Of a DNA stretch of 64,000 bases, positions 23,521 to 35,900 are shown one piece after another; the stretch's first letter is position 1; every line of letters starts with the position of its first letter. A model generated the notes under the pieces. The model saw only the letters and a list, made by a program, of their open reading frames with translations. It had not been told where the DNA came from and searched no databases. The stretch spans positions 22,505,943 to 22,569,942 of the forward strand of contig NW_004955425.1 of NCBI RefSeq assembly GCF_000276665.1, read 5' to 3'. The position numbers and the translations under genes were made by a program. Origin of the DNA: Chinchilla lanigera (Eukaryota > Chordata > Mammalia > Rodentia > Chinchillidae).

Positions 23521-24929
23521 GAATCACAGTGACACAGCCCTACTGCATGGGCTCATTGCCCTAGAAAGGTGGAGCAGGGGTTTTGTCTTGTGCACCCTTC
23601 TGTAAGCCTGACAGATCCCCCCTAATGACATTTTTGGCCTCATTTTATTCAGGGACCCAAAATTATCAGCCACCCCACCTGTGGGAGAGCCCTTGGGATG
23701 CCCAGGAAAGGAATTTGACTACCACATGCAGTGTCTGCTCCTGCGATGTGATGAATTGAGCTATGAGGAAGTGAAGTCCGTTGGTTCCACCCACCTTGGG
23801 AAACTACATCAGTACCCAGGGCTGTGCTTCTTTTTATAACCTAACTAAAATGCAGCTTGCTTTTTCCTCAGTGGCTTCCCTGAGCTCTCTTGCCCACAGC
23901 TTTCTCTCACTGAGGGCCAGATGAGTTATCAGGGAGGTACTGCTCCAGCCTGTTATGCTAGGGAGTAAGGTGACAGGAGCCCGCTGGGGCCCCTGGGTGT
24001 TCATAGCCTTTCATCTGAGGGTAAAGGGGATAGACGTCATCTTTGCCCACCTTGTGGAGCAGCTCTTGCACTTTTCCTGGCTGGGCAGCAGGGCTGGGAA
24101 ATGCCTTTTGCTACAGAAATGAGCCTATAACCATCTCTGCCCAAGCCTTTCCAACACTTTGCTTTTGTATTTGGGCCTGGTTTTGTGACACACACTCTCT
24201 TCTTGGGAACACTCAGTTTAGCATTCTTTCTGCTTACTAGGTCTCACTGCTGTTGAAAGCTGTTAGAAGATGTTCCTGTCCCTAGAAAGAGAATTCTGGA
24301 TCATATGAACAAGGGAGAGATTCAGAGTTCCCCAAAAGAGGTTTTCTGTGGCCCTCTTGACTTTTGAACCTGCAGTGACTTCATCCTTGCTGCAGAGAGG
24401 AAAGCTCACTGGGCCTTCTCCTTCTAGCTGTGCATCTCAAACCCTTCGACCAGCCAAATCCAGGGGCTAAGGATGCTCTGTATTTGCAAGTCCCTGAAGC
24501 TGCTGCAGCCATCTGTGGAACCTACCTTCCCTTGAAGAGTGTGTATCTTTCTGAAGCTTCAGTTAAGTTATTATTTGAATCCTGAATATCCAGGGAATTT
24601 CTCCAGCTAATAAATGAGAGTTTAAAGCTGTGTATTACTTTGGATTTGACATTCTCATTAGGGAAAGTTAAAGACACTGGGCAGCCTGAGCTCTAGCTGT
24701 GAGATCATTGAGTTGTGCAATGTTTAATAAACTGGGTGTGGATACATCTTATGAATCCATTTTGCTATTTTTTTTCAGATGTTTAAAAAATTTGAAATTA
24801 CAAGTGTGTATTCCTAATCACCCACTATTTTATGGATCTTAAATCTCAGAGAAGCGAGGCCTTAGGAGGGGAGATTTTTCAGTTTGTAATGAAATTACAC
24901 AGGACCTTCTTTGTGATTATCCACCTTGG

Positions 24930-24961
24930 AGACAGAGACAGAGACAGAGACAGAAAGAGAA
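24930..24961 (+). repeat. (GACAGA)n microsatellite
   Basis: Four to five 'gacaga' units followed by 'aagagaa'. Confidence 0.75.
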
Positions 24962-27381
24962 TGAACACAGGCATTCCTGCCCCGGTCAGGAGTCACCCTT
25001 TAGTCTTTGGAAGAGGTGACTTGTGCTATGATCGTAGCACCCAGTACTGGCAACAGGAGAGGTTGCTTTTTTGCCCACACTACGTGTCCCTGGAGGCGTG
25101 GTTATGCCTCTGCCTCCTGCTGTCAAGGACACAGCTGCTGGGAGGCCCTGTCTGGGATTGTTGAGAAGTCATAGCAGAAGGGAAGGGGTGCTCATATGCT
25201 GCTGCTTAGAAGCAGCACGTGCCTCTTTACCCATACTGGAAGGGCTGAGACAAGTCCCAGGGTCAGGCTTGATGTCAGGGAGGTAGAAAAATACAGTCCT
25301 CGTTCAGCCAAGGTTAGGGAATATTTAAAGTAACGGTGCTGTCTTCCATGGGAGCTCTCCTAAGTGCTTCTAGTCAGGACAGGGCAGATCTTAGGTTTCT
25401 GGAGCTCTGTGGGGTTGTATGAGAGGCTCAGACATAACAGATGACCTAATCCTTTCCATTTATCTGTGCTGTGATTTGGGAAGCTGCTGGAAGGGTATCT
25501 GGCTGGTGAAAGCGTATCTTACGAACCAGCAGCAGCTCTTTCTGCCTCTGGACAGAGGGGTGAGGAGGCCAGCAGTTGCTGTGAGAATGAGTGTTGGTGT
25601 CCCTGCGCATGGAGAGGTGCCCAGCTGTCCATGGCCTCTAAGGGCCATGGATCCTCACAGCTGAGTCACTGAACAGGAGATATTTGGAACTTCCCCTCTG
25701 TAGTATCAGGGAATTTATGAAGAGGGAAGTTATATGTCTTGATTTTTATTTGTAAATTTCTTTGATTTTCACTCTTGCAACTTTTTGCCATTAAAATACT
25801 CTGCTTTCTTATTGATCCTAAAAAACTTACAGGCTCATTTTAAGGCTTATATTTTGGCTGATTTTACAGAGTTCATTATAAACTTGAAAGCTGCCTTTTG
25901 TGAAAAATTATGTAAAGCGGCAACATTAAAAAGCAACTCGTGAGACTCAGGTTTCATTTCATTTAAACAAACCAGAAAAGCTGTTGACTCGCAGTATGCA
26001 TAGGCTCAGGTATGGTGCCATTGCTAAATCGGCCCAGGTGTCTGTTTGGTTTGTTCAGTCCTGTATGATGGTCACAGAAGGACAGACACATAAAAAAGAG
26101 CTGTAGGTGAGGACATTTATAGAAGTGGGGTAAAAAAATCTATAAGGGGGCTTCAGAAATTTGAACACACATGGACCATTTAGAAAACAGAGTTAGACAA
26201 GTGTTCCTTTCTCTGGTTGATGTTGCTCCAGAGCCACAGTGGCAAAATGGCCCCTCTGGCCAACTTTCCTGCCCAACTTTCTGGTATCTTTCTTCTTGTT
26301 GTCCCTGGGTGGTGGCACAAGCTTAGGGACACTACAGCCTCATTAGCCTCATTTGTCCGACAAAAAGGAAGTGCTCAGAATAGGCCCAGAAGCAGGGTTT
26401 CTCAGCAGACTCCTGTTGCCTGGGTAGACAGTTCTCCAGCTGGTGCTGTCCTGAGTTTCATTGCGGTTAGCAGCGTTCTTGACCATGAGTTATAAGCGGT
26501 ATGCACAGTCTCTCCAAATGCCTCCTGACACTTCCAGGTATCTGTCCCTGTGCTGTACAGGGTAGGGGCAAAATCATCCCTGTTGAGAACCGCAGCTTCA
26601 GCATCTGAAGATACAGAGATGGGCAGAGGAGAGGTGCTTATCATGGAAGCTAAGGCAACAGGAGAAGCCGGAAGTGTTGAGTGTGGTAAGACTGTAACTC
26701 AGAGAATAATGCACACATTAGTGCACTTGTCCCTTTCTCTTCAACAAATCAGATGTCTTCTGTGGTCAGCATGTTTTATGAGGTTGGTTGGTCCTGTTCA
26801 TGCATCTTCATGAGCAGTTGGGTCATCTCCACCTTTGGTCTTTCCAGTAAACATTACTTAACCTCTGTGCTCTGACTCTAGTTTGAGAAATCCTTCATTG
26901 AAAAGCTCCTGAAGGGCTGCCCTGGCCAAAGCTATGAGTCTTTAGTGTCTCAGCTATCACAGCTGGAGTTCAGAGCTGGGTGGGTACTTGAGGCTACTGT
27001 TAAATTGTGACCTTCCTGGTTACACAAAAGCTTTTTCTCCATAATCTAGTTCTCTTGGTTCAAGCAAAGTTTAAGGGGAGGACCTACATCTATTTGAGGT
27101 TGTAGCCCCCTCCTAGGTTTGCAGATTTCTTAGATCTTTTTTGTATTTTCCCAAGGTCTATATAAAACACGGCTCCATTCAAACAAATATACCACACGTA
27201 TCTGAGAAAATTCCACTTTAGCTTCTAGGATGGCACCTCAGAAAAGAGCTCCTCACCTCTGGCATCAGAATCCCCAGAGGGTTGTCAGTATAGAGGCTAC
27301 CCTGACCAGCCTTCTGCTTGCTCCCACAGATGACGATTCTGGCCTGGGGAGAACCTTGGCCATGCAGTTATTTCTGTACAT

Positions 27382-27420
27382 ACATGCACACACACACACG
27401 TGCACACATGCATGCATAAA
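27382..27420 (+). repeat. (CA)n microsatellite, interrupted
   Basis: 'atgcacacacacacacgtgc' and similar. Confidence 0.75.
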
Positions 27421-27689
27421 ATTATTCTGATTCTTAGGTGCAGTCCTGGTGTTCCTCCAGGGACGCGGTAAGAATTGCACAGCAGCACCTGTGGCGGCTT
27501 CTCACAGGAAATGTTTAAGCTGAATCTGAGCCAGCCTTTTGCATTAACTGCCCATTCCTGTGCAGCAGACCAGAGGGAAAAGTGTCACATCATGAGGAAA
27601 TAGACAAGTCCAGTTGTTGGATATTCTATAAACTAACTAATGTAGTATCTCTAAACAGTTGACACCATGAGGAAGGGAAGGAGGGAGAG

Positions 27690-28110
27690 GTTAGAGAGGA
27701 AAGACTGTTATTGTCCTGAAACTAGCCAAGTGTAATGCCCGAGTCTTGATTGAGTCATGGTTTTACTTACTATAAAAATGGGGTGGGATAGAGAAATCTG
27801 AGTATGGACAGTGTATTAGAAATAAAGGGATTGTTGTCACCTTTCTTGGTTGTATTAATCTTATTGTGACTATGTAGGAAAATATCTTTAATTTTAGAAT
27901 GTGTATGCTAAAGTATTTAGGGATGAAGTATTAAGGCATGTGTGACTCATTTTCAAATGGTCCAGAAAAAAATACATGTATGCTGTGGGTGAGTGAGTCA
28001 GGTTTGGGGAGACGCTGACAAATGTTGAGTCTGGGTGTTAGATATATGGATGCTCACTGTCTGTTCTCATCAACTTGTATCTGTGTTCGAAATTTTCACA
28101 GTGGAGTTGG
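27690..28110 (+). mobile_element. Old L1-like 3' end fragment
   Basis: 'tattgtgactatgtaggaaa', 'gtatgctaaagtatttaggg', 'ttttcaaatggtccagaaaa' and 'gtgaaattttcac'-like end recall an ancient L1 3' region. Recognition only, family not fixed. Confidence 0.45.
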
Positions 28111-30034
28111 AAACCAGAACCAAGGTAAGTAGGCAAGGTAGTGTTCTTAAAAACATAGGGGGCCGCGGCTCCCTTTCCAGTAGGTGTGCTGCTGCTCCCC
28201 ACTGGAGAGGTGGCTGTGTGCTCAGCTCTGACTGGAGTCCTTCAGTTTCCCTCAGCTTTCTAGGCAAAAATGCCCTGTGCCTGAGTCTTCTCCAGTAATC
28301 TCACCAGCAGCCCTGTCTGGCTCTGACTTCATATGTACATTTCTCCTTTCTGACTGACGATAGGAAGCTGGCAAAGAGGGAACCCTGTGATGTGAGCGAC
28401 AGACCCTAACTCAGCTCTGCTCAGAACCTTCCCAGATTTTGCTTTGGGGCTTTGTGAAGTAGGCAATGTGCCGATTGCCGCAGACCATACTCTTACAGAC
28501 GGTAGCTTCCTCTTCCTTCTGACTATGGTATTATTGTAGTTTTCTGCATGACTCTCACTTGTCTTTTTCTTTAATTATTTGCTTAAATGCTTTACTTTGT
28601 GGGCTTTTGTGGCAGTTGTAGCATTATTTGCAGAAAGAGGGCTGGTTAGGTTACTCTAGTCATGAGGGATATGATGGCACGGTCAGATGTACCAGAGGGA
28701 CGTGTATTTAGCGGCCATTACGTGAGATGGCAGTGATGGCCTGGCTTATGGTGAGCTGCACAGAGGCAGAATTACAGTGAATAGCAGGGGTGCCCTGCAG
28801 AGGAGCGCTGGGGCCAGTGTCCTGCAGTTACCAGGGATCTATAATGAAAATGTTTTCCCTCTGATGGGGATGCTGTCTCAGCAGGTGCCTGCCCAATCGG
28901 TCATAGAGCACAGACTGCTCTAGAAGCCCCTGCTGCATTTCCAGATTTTTCCTTGCCCCACCACCCTGATGACTCTGCTAGGGAAAGCTGCCCTAGCCCT
29001 GGGAAGCTTCAGTGGTAGTCATTTGCCCTTGTGTGTCAGGGCTGACTCTGATTGCATCAGTTAGCAGACATGCCAGAGAGACCAAAGCCCCTTATCTCTC
29101 AGTTTAAAACAGAGGAATGGAGGGAGGCCTTATCCCAACCCTTCTGGTGTGGGTGTGAGAATTTGGACAGGGGAGTGTTTTGGATGGAGAAGGGACTCTA
29201 CTTTCTGAGCTTCAGCATGTGGGCTCTTCAATAATACTACCTTAGCTTTGTCATGGCCTAGCTTGCTGAGCCTGGGTGCCCCATCTTCCCCTGCTTCTGA
29301 ACATTCACAGCTTTTCTCTTTGGAAATTGCAACCTGATTCCACTTCTGGCTCTGAGCAGAGCTTGCTCGCCAGGCCAGTCACAGAAGATAGAAATATGTG
29401 AGAGGTAATGACAGAGTCCTGCAGTTGAGCAAGGGGACAACTATGCATGTACCTTTACAGTGATAAATCGCCATTAAACAGAAGAAGGGTAGAGATGGAG
29501 CTGGGTTAGACATAATAGCAAATTGGCTTCCTAAGCAGTGGGGAGGCTTTGTAGAAAGAAGCCTCAGCTTCTCTTCTCAGGGTTTCCATCTGTTGGTTCA
29601 CATGTTCACAAGCCTATGGGCAAATATGGCCTCTCAGGCCCACAGGGAGCCTCATACTCTTACTCTCATGAAGAACGATGATTTTCAGTACAAACTACCT
29701 CCTTGGAAGCTCTTTGCTATTGGTAACATTTTTTCAAAAGGCTTTTCTTTTTGGTAATATTTGGGAAAGGAGAGAAGGAGGGAGTGCCAATAGGATATGT
29801 ATTCCAGCTTAGTGCTAATCTATTTTAACCAGTTGCACTTGGCAAGTGAATTAGTGGGGAAACCGGAAGGAAGACAGTGACTTGTCAGTGAAGCCCACTA
29901 GGAAAGCTTCAACATGAGGGACTCTCATTATTCATCTCAAGTAACCGCTCTGTGTGCAGTGGCCAGGTCTCTGACCTGCACTGTCACCTGACCGCGATCA
30001 TTAATGTTGAGGTAAACACTGCCAAGGGAAGTGA

Positions 30035-30175
30035 TCTTCCTGAGCAGTTACTATGCCAGTTTATTCCTTACAACCCTCTTTTGAGATAGGGGCTCTTTGT
30101 TCATGGCAGATGAGGGAGTTCTGAGAGGTTGCACATACATACACATGGCCAGGTGGTGGAGCAAGGACTCTAGAG
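30035..30175 (-). mobile_element. MIR-like fragment
   Basis: 'cagttactatgccagtttat' and 'gagggagttctgagaggttg' then 'ggtggtggagcaaggactct', a decayed antisense MIR order. Confidence 0.5.
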
Positions 30176-30931
30176 CTCTCAGTGGGACACCCCACCTCGC
30201 TCTCACTCAGTTCTCAGCACAGCCCTTTAACACACAGTGTGACAACTAAGTGCCGTGTTTCCAGGCTTATGTTCCCATAGCAACTTGTGTAATGACAGGA
30301 ATTCAAGGAGTTTTAAACATATCACCTTTCATGAGACCCCAGAGTCACTGCTTATGTGGATGCTGGGCAGCAGGCAGAGCACTGATGTGGGCTGAGGAAG
30401 AGGCACCTGAAGCTTGGACAGTGGCTTGTGGTTCTGTGCTTCTGGTCTCACCCCACTGCAGCATGCCAAGGGCTCTTCCTAGTCTTTATGCAGCTGACCT
30501 GACCTTAGTTAGGAAGAGCAGATCGCTCTGAGCAGGGCCATATGTCCAGGGACCTGGGGAGCTGCTCTCTTTCTGCCTGACCTGGGGAGGGGGCAGAAGT
30601 GGGCCACAGAGCTGCACTGCCAACCCCAGTCTCAGGGCTCAGGCTCCGCTGAAGGGGGTTGAGCCACTGGGGCAGAGTCCTCCGCTAATGAAGTCATTTT
30701 TCTGGAGAGTAGAATGAGCCCTCTGTGAAACCAGAAACAATGGGCATGTTGAGTTGCAGACCTGGGAGAAATGAAGCTAGGTCAAACGCACATGTGATGA
30801 ATTGGGACAATTCAAGGGACACATTTCTTATGCCATTCTCTGCTGTCAGTGTCACTCAGCTGTAATGAAACTTGTGTCATTAATGGTCATTAAGGCCTGA
30901 TTTGAGTAATTTTCCCAAATCAGAAGCTCAT

Positions 30932-31042
30932 TTTTCTGAGACAGGGTCTCACTATGTATTTCAGGCTGGCCTCAAATGTGCCGCCCTCCCTCAACCTCTG
31001 GAGTGCTGGGATTAGAGGTGTGTGCGCCACGCCTGACTAGGA
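30932..31042 (-). mobile_element. B1 SINE (antisense) just upstream of the LHFPL2 island
   Basis: 'gagacagggtctcactatg', 'gagtgctgggattagaggtg'. Confidence 0.85.
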
Positions 31043-31641
31043 GCTCTTCTTTGAGAAGTTTGCCCTTTTTTTGAATTTTAATTAATAGAAATTATTTTGT
31101 GTAAAGTAACTTGAGAAATGGATGAAAACAACTGTAGGGAGCAACCTTTATTTTCTTTGGAGTGTTTCCTGTTACATGTCTCACCAAGGAAGTACACAGT
31201 CCACACTTATCTGCTTGCTAGTGATTCCATTTCCAGCAGTAAAAGCTAGATATTGTTACTCTCCGCTGTGGAGCAAAAGCTTCTAGTGCGAGTTTTCCAG
31301 AACATCTGCCAAAGCCTGCAGACTGCAGTGTGTCACCGAGGTCCGCTGGCCCCTGGCCCCTCTTTCTAATCAGGTCCCGGGGCAGAGGCGCGGCCCCTTG
31401 CGGGCTGGCTCTGGGCCTCTGGCCATGCTGCCTCCGAGCCTGCCAGGCAGGGTTCCGAGGGCATGGTCAGGGCGCCTGCGGACTGCCCCTTGTGCTGCCT
31501 GACCGGGGCACTGGATGGAAGGCGGAGACCAGGGGCCGCGCAGGCGGGGCTAGGAGCAGGGGGCTGTGGGAGGGGGGGGCGGGGCTGTGGGTGGGGCCGG
31601 GTGGAGGAACCCTTACGCCCCGCCTTTCTACTTTGCCCTAG

Positions 31642-31806
31642 GTGAGGCCGCTGCTGCTCGCCGAGGACCACGCTGCTGCTGCTGCTGCCGCCGGCTGCGG
31701 GAGTGAATGACCCTGCTGCAACTTCCTTCCCAGGCCCCAGCGCCGCCTCCTGCCCCACTGGCCGACTGTTTTGATTAACCCCTGGATTTCTGCCTTGAAC
31801 TTCAAT
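31642..31806 (+). other. LHFPL2: LHFPL2 5' UTR part of the first coding exon (inferred)
   Basis: Directly upstream of the ATG. A plausible splice acceptor (pyrimidine-rich 'cctttctactttgccctag') ends at 31641, so the exon may run 31642-32236. It contains CTG/GCC-rich triplet runs around 31650-31697. The acceptor call is an inference: the block sits in a CpG-rich island, so a transcription start nearby is the alternative. RNA data would decide. Confidence 0.55.
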
Positions 31807-32236
31807 ATGTGTCATGTCATTGTCACCTGCCGCTCTATGCTCTGGACTCTCCTGAGTATTGTGGTGGCCTTCGCAGAGCTCATCGCCTTCATGAGCGCAG
31901 ACTGGCTGATAGGGAAGGCCAAGGGCCGTGGTGGCAGCGGGGCCGAGCCGACGGCAGGGGGTGCCCCCGAACCCCCGCACCCCACGTTGGGCATTTACGC
32001 ACGCTGCATCCGCAACCCCGGCTTGCAGCACGTGCCGCGTGACACTCTCTGCGGGCCCTATGCCGAGAGCTTCGGTGAGATCGCCAGTGGCTTCTGGCAG
32101 GCCACTGCGATATTCCTGGCCGTGGGGATCCTCATCCTCTGCGTGGTGGCCTTGGTGTCCGTCTTCACCATGTGTGTGCAGAGTATTATGAAGAAGAGCA
32201 TCTTCAACGTGTGCGGGCTTCTGCAGGGAATCGCGG
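31807..32236 (+). CDS. LHFPL2: LHFPL2, first coding exon (residues 1-143 plus one base of codon 144)
   Basis: Encodes the N-terminal two thirds of LHFPL tetraspan subfamily member 2, a four-pass membrane protein of the PMP22/claudin-like superfamily. The translation begins [17 protein letters not shown] and is nearly identical to the human protein as I know it. Visible: membrane segment 1 at about residues 11-31, an extracellular loop at 32-97 with cysteines C67 and C82 (the usual loop-1 pair), membrane segment 2 at 98-122, and the start of segment 3 from about 133. The loop stretch at 38-58 is Gly/Ala/Pro-rich and looks the least constrained part. The ATG at 31807 is chosen because homology begins there; the frame stays open upstream without homology. 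The exon ends after 'gcg g' followed by a consensus donor GTAAGT at 32237, phase 1, and joins 46951. Family role is poorly defined; mouse Lhfpl2 has been linked to distal reproductive tract development. The gene lies on the strand opposite SCAMP1. Confidence 0.97.
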
Positions 32237-33534
32237 GTAAGTGAGAGCAGGGAGGACGCAGGGCGCAGCGGGGACGGCTCCTGATGAGCTTTTCTCCCAA
32301 CCTTCTGCTCCAGGGAGCACGCACCTATGGTCGTGTCACGTGCTTCGTTTTCAGTGCGAAGACCCAGTCTGGCTCTTCTGCGCTCCCTCTTGCTTTCTCC
32401 TGTCTACCTCTTGCCCCTGCCTTTTGTTTCCCCCCTAGATTAAAGCACAGTTCCAAGGGGACACATCCCCTTGAGAGCCAGTCGCCTGTGGCCAGCACGC
32501 TGCTGAGAAGGAATGAGTGGAGCTCAGCGGGAGCAGCGCGCCCCACCCTTGCCCCCTTGAGTTCAGCTTTGGCCTGGAAGAGAGGCTGGGAAGGAATTCA
32601 TATCAGCTGCTCTGTTTAATGATGCTCTGTTTAAATTGTGTCTTCTGGAGCCTGACAGAATGTTCTGTGCACGCACAGAAAATGCAAGCTCCTCTTCCAC
32701 TTTCTGGGAACTTCTCACTAATGAGCTTGTCAGACAGGAGTGGAAAGAAAGTTCGACCTCTTTATGGTGATCCAAGAGAGTAGGCTTCGACCTGCAGGAA
32801 GAGATCGAGTCCCCCACTCCCCACTTTCCTAGGATCCTCCCGAGGGTTGAAAGGTGGGTAGGAACCCAGAGGATCGCAGTCTGTCCTGTACTGAGTTAGA
32901 AGACATCCCCAGAAAGTAGAATAGACTATTGGTTTCATTTTTCAGGGGGGAGAAAGTATTCACTTTTCACTAAACCAAGGTGTTTAGTAATCTCAAGTCT
33001 AACAAGAGGAACAGGAATCCACCTACAGCACTAAATAAAGGACACAGGTGGCTCCTCCTCAGGGCATGGGAGCACAGAGCCTGGGGGCGGGGGCAGTGAA
33101 GATAAGGACTGATCTGGGCTTGGAGGAAACAGACCCCAGATGAATGAACTCTCCTCTGCCTCGCAGCAAATGCTTGAGCTCAGCAGGGCTGCCTTCTACA
33201 TAAACAGATCAAATGACCAGTTGCCCCCCCCAAACAGCTGATAAGATAAAGTTTTCTGTTCCTCAAATCTTAAGGGCCCCTGTGTGGCTGGTATGCATTT
33301 GAAGGAAGAATTGGGGTGGGCTGTGGGGAATGGGCCAAGAGAGATGATGAGGACCTGCTCTATGGGCCATGTACTCTCTCCAGACACCAGAGCTGCTCTT
33401 AAACTCTCCATCCCAAAGCGGCAAATCTTGGACCCTCTTTCTTTATCTGCCAGGATCAGCCATACCATGAATGACCCAGACAGTCATAAGCATTCACGGA
33501 ATCTGGGAGGCCAGGATTCCCTTTTCAGTTTTGT

Positions 33535-33625
33535 CACCAACTAGCAGTTCCACTTGAGATAAATGTAACCCCTCTCTGGCCCTCCACATTCCATCTTCTG
33601 AACAATAGGGAGATTGGAAACTAAG
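33535..33625 (+). mobile_element. MIR-like fragment in LHFPL2 intron
   Basis: 'taacccctctctggccctcc' and 'gaacaatagggagattgg' resemble the centre of a sense MIR. Confidence 0.5.
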
Positions 33626-35429
33626 ACCTTACCTTAATTTTTCTGTCTCAGATTTCTGATTCTGTGCAGCTTATTGTCCCCTTTGATTTGCTTCTGAAAT
33701 CTGAGGTATATGACCTTAAGTTTGGCATTTCACCTTCCAGAAATGTTGAATAAGGATTTCAGTACTGGTTCATCTTTTTCTTTTCAAAGAAATACCCCTA
33801 CTTTATTTTCCTCAGAAATAGTGTCTCTCAGGTGTCTATCTTAAAATTTCTGTGGTGTGTTACGGTGCTTTTAAAAAGCCAAGAAAAAAATGTTGCTAAG
33901 TGAAGACAGCACACAGTCTATTCGTCCTGTTGGACAGCCCTGGTTGACCAGCCAGGAGGACTTAGCTTACCCTGGCTGGGTTGAACTTGAACATCCTCTG
34001 CATTTCCTTTCCCGGGTTCTGTGGGTTCTGGCTTGCCCTCCTGGACAGGCCTGTGATGGGGTCTGGCCCTCTAGCAAGCCTGTGGCCATTTACAGTAGGG
34101 CTTGGGACAGGCTGGGCCCTAATACCAAATCTGTCTTGCAGTCATTGAGAGGCACACGCATCCTTTAGTTACGTAGTTCTAAAGACTGTTCACACATAGT
34201 TTTTAATAAGGTTTGGACCAGTGAATCCCATCTCCAAGAACGCAGGCCTGACAGACCTTTCTGTGCTGTTTCCTGTTCACACGAAGTGGCAAGCCCATTC
34301 ACTTCTGTGCAGAGATAGGGTGCATGTATCTTAGCTATTCACACATTCTGGTGAGTTTTCCTAGCTTTTCTCTCCACATAATGACCCTAGGAAAAAGAGC
34401 TGAGGGGAAGGAAGTAGGAGCACATCCCTGGGGCTACTCTGCTGGGCCTTCCTCTTCTAAAAGTCTGAGCTTTCTAAAGAAACGGTTGACTTTCTCCCTA
34501 CCCTGTTCCTCAGGCAGCCTCTCAAAAATTCTGCAATTACTCACAATTTTAAATTGGCAGGAGGCAGAGGTTCCTGTCTAGTCATTCTGCTCTGTAGGGG
34601 CCACTGACTTAACGCTGAATATTGAAAGCCAGGAAGAAGTGGTTCCTTCTCCCAGCCCAGCCAGCAGCACAGGTAGAGAAGAAACCATGAGAAATAGGGA
34701 CCTGGCATCTGTCACATGCTCTGGGGACACATCTGCCACCAGCTCCTTCTCCCCCACAGAGGTCTACACCTGGCAGTTGAAGCAGTGTGAATGGCAGCCC
34801 TCCTCCTAGGTGGGCAGCTGAGGAAGTGACCAGGCGAGTGGCAGAGCTGACCTGCTTTCTCTCTGGGGCTACAGCAGCACCAAGTCGGCCTGGTCTCAGC
34901 CAAGGACTTGCAGCTGTGAGCACCACTGTGCCCTCTGCCTCATCTAGTCAGTGTTGCGACAAATGGTTAGAGGCTGTTGCCAGAACAGCACAAGATTCTT
35001 CAGAAGTACACTGCTGGGCTGACTTCATTCTTGTAACTTGCCTCTTGGCAAAAGGGACTTTTGTGTAAAATATAACTGGATGTAAAACGATACTGTAAGC
35101 ATATTCCTTTGCTACATGTAATTGTAAAGAATAGGCATAATTTATATAGCCCTCATCATCTATAAAAAATATAAATTACTAGAATCTTGATGTTTTCATT
35201 TTAGAAGCTGGGTGTGAAAGAGTCTGTTATCTCAGTGGAAACCCTTACCTATGTACGTTACATATTTACCGAGTGTCTGTTAACCTAGATGGCAGAGCGT
35301 GCCTGTAGTTAAGGCCTTACCTGAGGGTGAGCAGGGATGTGCTTCCTAAGTGCTCTTGCACAGGGGCTGTGACACTCAGCACTCACTTTCAATGAAAATT
35401 CAGGGTTCAGCCCTTACCTTAAAATGGCT

Positions 35430-35900
35430 GTGAAGCACTGGCCTCACTTTTCTCACTTATAAAATGGGCATACTGCTACTACATACCTCAGAATTATTCT
35501 GAAGATTAGATAATGTACTGGTCAGCTTTCCTGTCACTAGAACAAAATATCCAACATCCACAACTTAAAGGAAGACAGGTTTATTTTGTCTTACAGTTTA
35601 GTGGGTTTAGCCCATGGTCTGCGGGCTCCCATGCAGAGTCCACAGGGCACAACGGCACGGGGAAGGCTGTTTGCTGCATGGCAGCCAGGAGGCAGAGAGA
35701 GAAGGCCGGAGCTGGGGTGGAGAATACACCCTCGCAGGTCACACCCCAGTGAGTACCCGTCTGACCAGCCCCACTCTGAATGTGAGACTTGTGGGGGTGT
35801 TTTAGGTCTACACCAAACAGGTAACTTATGAGGCTTAAGCATAGTGCTTGGCATACAGTAACTATTAACAGCTATAAGATAGTTATTAAAGTATTTCTGC
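35430..35900 (+). mobile_element. MIR split by the LTR
   Basis: 'cactggcctcacttttctca' and 'aaaatgggcatactgctac' (35435-35512) continue at about 35830 with 'gcttggcatacagtaactat'. Together these form one MIR interrupted by the 35513-35825 insertion. Confidence 0.65.
35513..35825 (-). mobile_element. MaLR-like LTR fragment inserted in a MIR
   Basis: 'ggtcagctttcctgtcacta', 'caggtttattttgtcttaca', 'gcagccaggaggcagagag' and 'gtcacaccccagtga' recall rodent MaLR-type LTRs in antisense. LTR sequence only. Confidence 0.55.

Larger units (their letters stand above)
23022..31329. other. Unassigned non-coding stretch up to the LHFPL2 island
   Basis: Contains the MIR, L1-like, B1 and microsatellite pieces listed separately. 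No exon with recognisable coding sequence; non-coding 5' exons of LHFPL2 cannot be excluded. Confidence 0.5.
31330..32290. promoter_or_regulatory. GC/CpG-rich island over the LHFPL2 first coding exon
   Basis: GC content and CpG frequency rise sharply here compared with the AT-rich flanks, with GC-box-like 'ggggcggggc' sequence near 31575. The island covers the putative upstream promoter-like stretch, 5' UTR and coding exon. It also creates long spurious open frames on both strands, including a 221-codon one on the - strand (31366-32031) that I do not believe is real. Whether this is a promoter or an intragenic exon island cannot be told from sequence. Confidence 0.7.

Noticed and set aside
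27382..27420. Z-DNA or regulatory function of the CA repeat
   Set aside because: An ordinary short interrupted microsatellite; nothing beyond composition supports a role.
31366..32031. 221-codon open frame on the - strand over the LHFPL2 exon
   Set aside because: It is antisense to a conserved coding exon in a GC-rich island with few stop codons; its Pro/Ser/Ala-rich translation matches no family I know.
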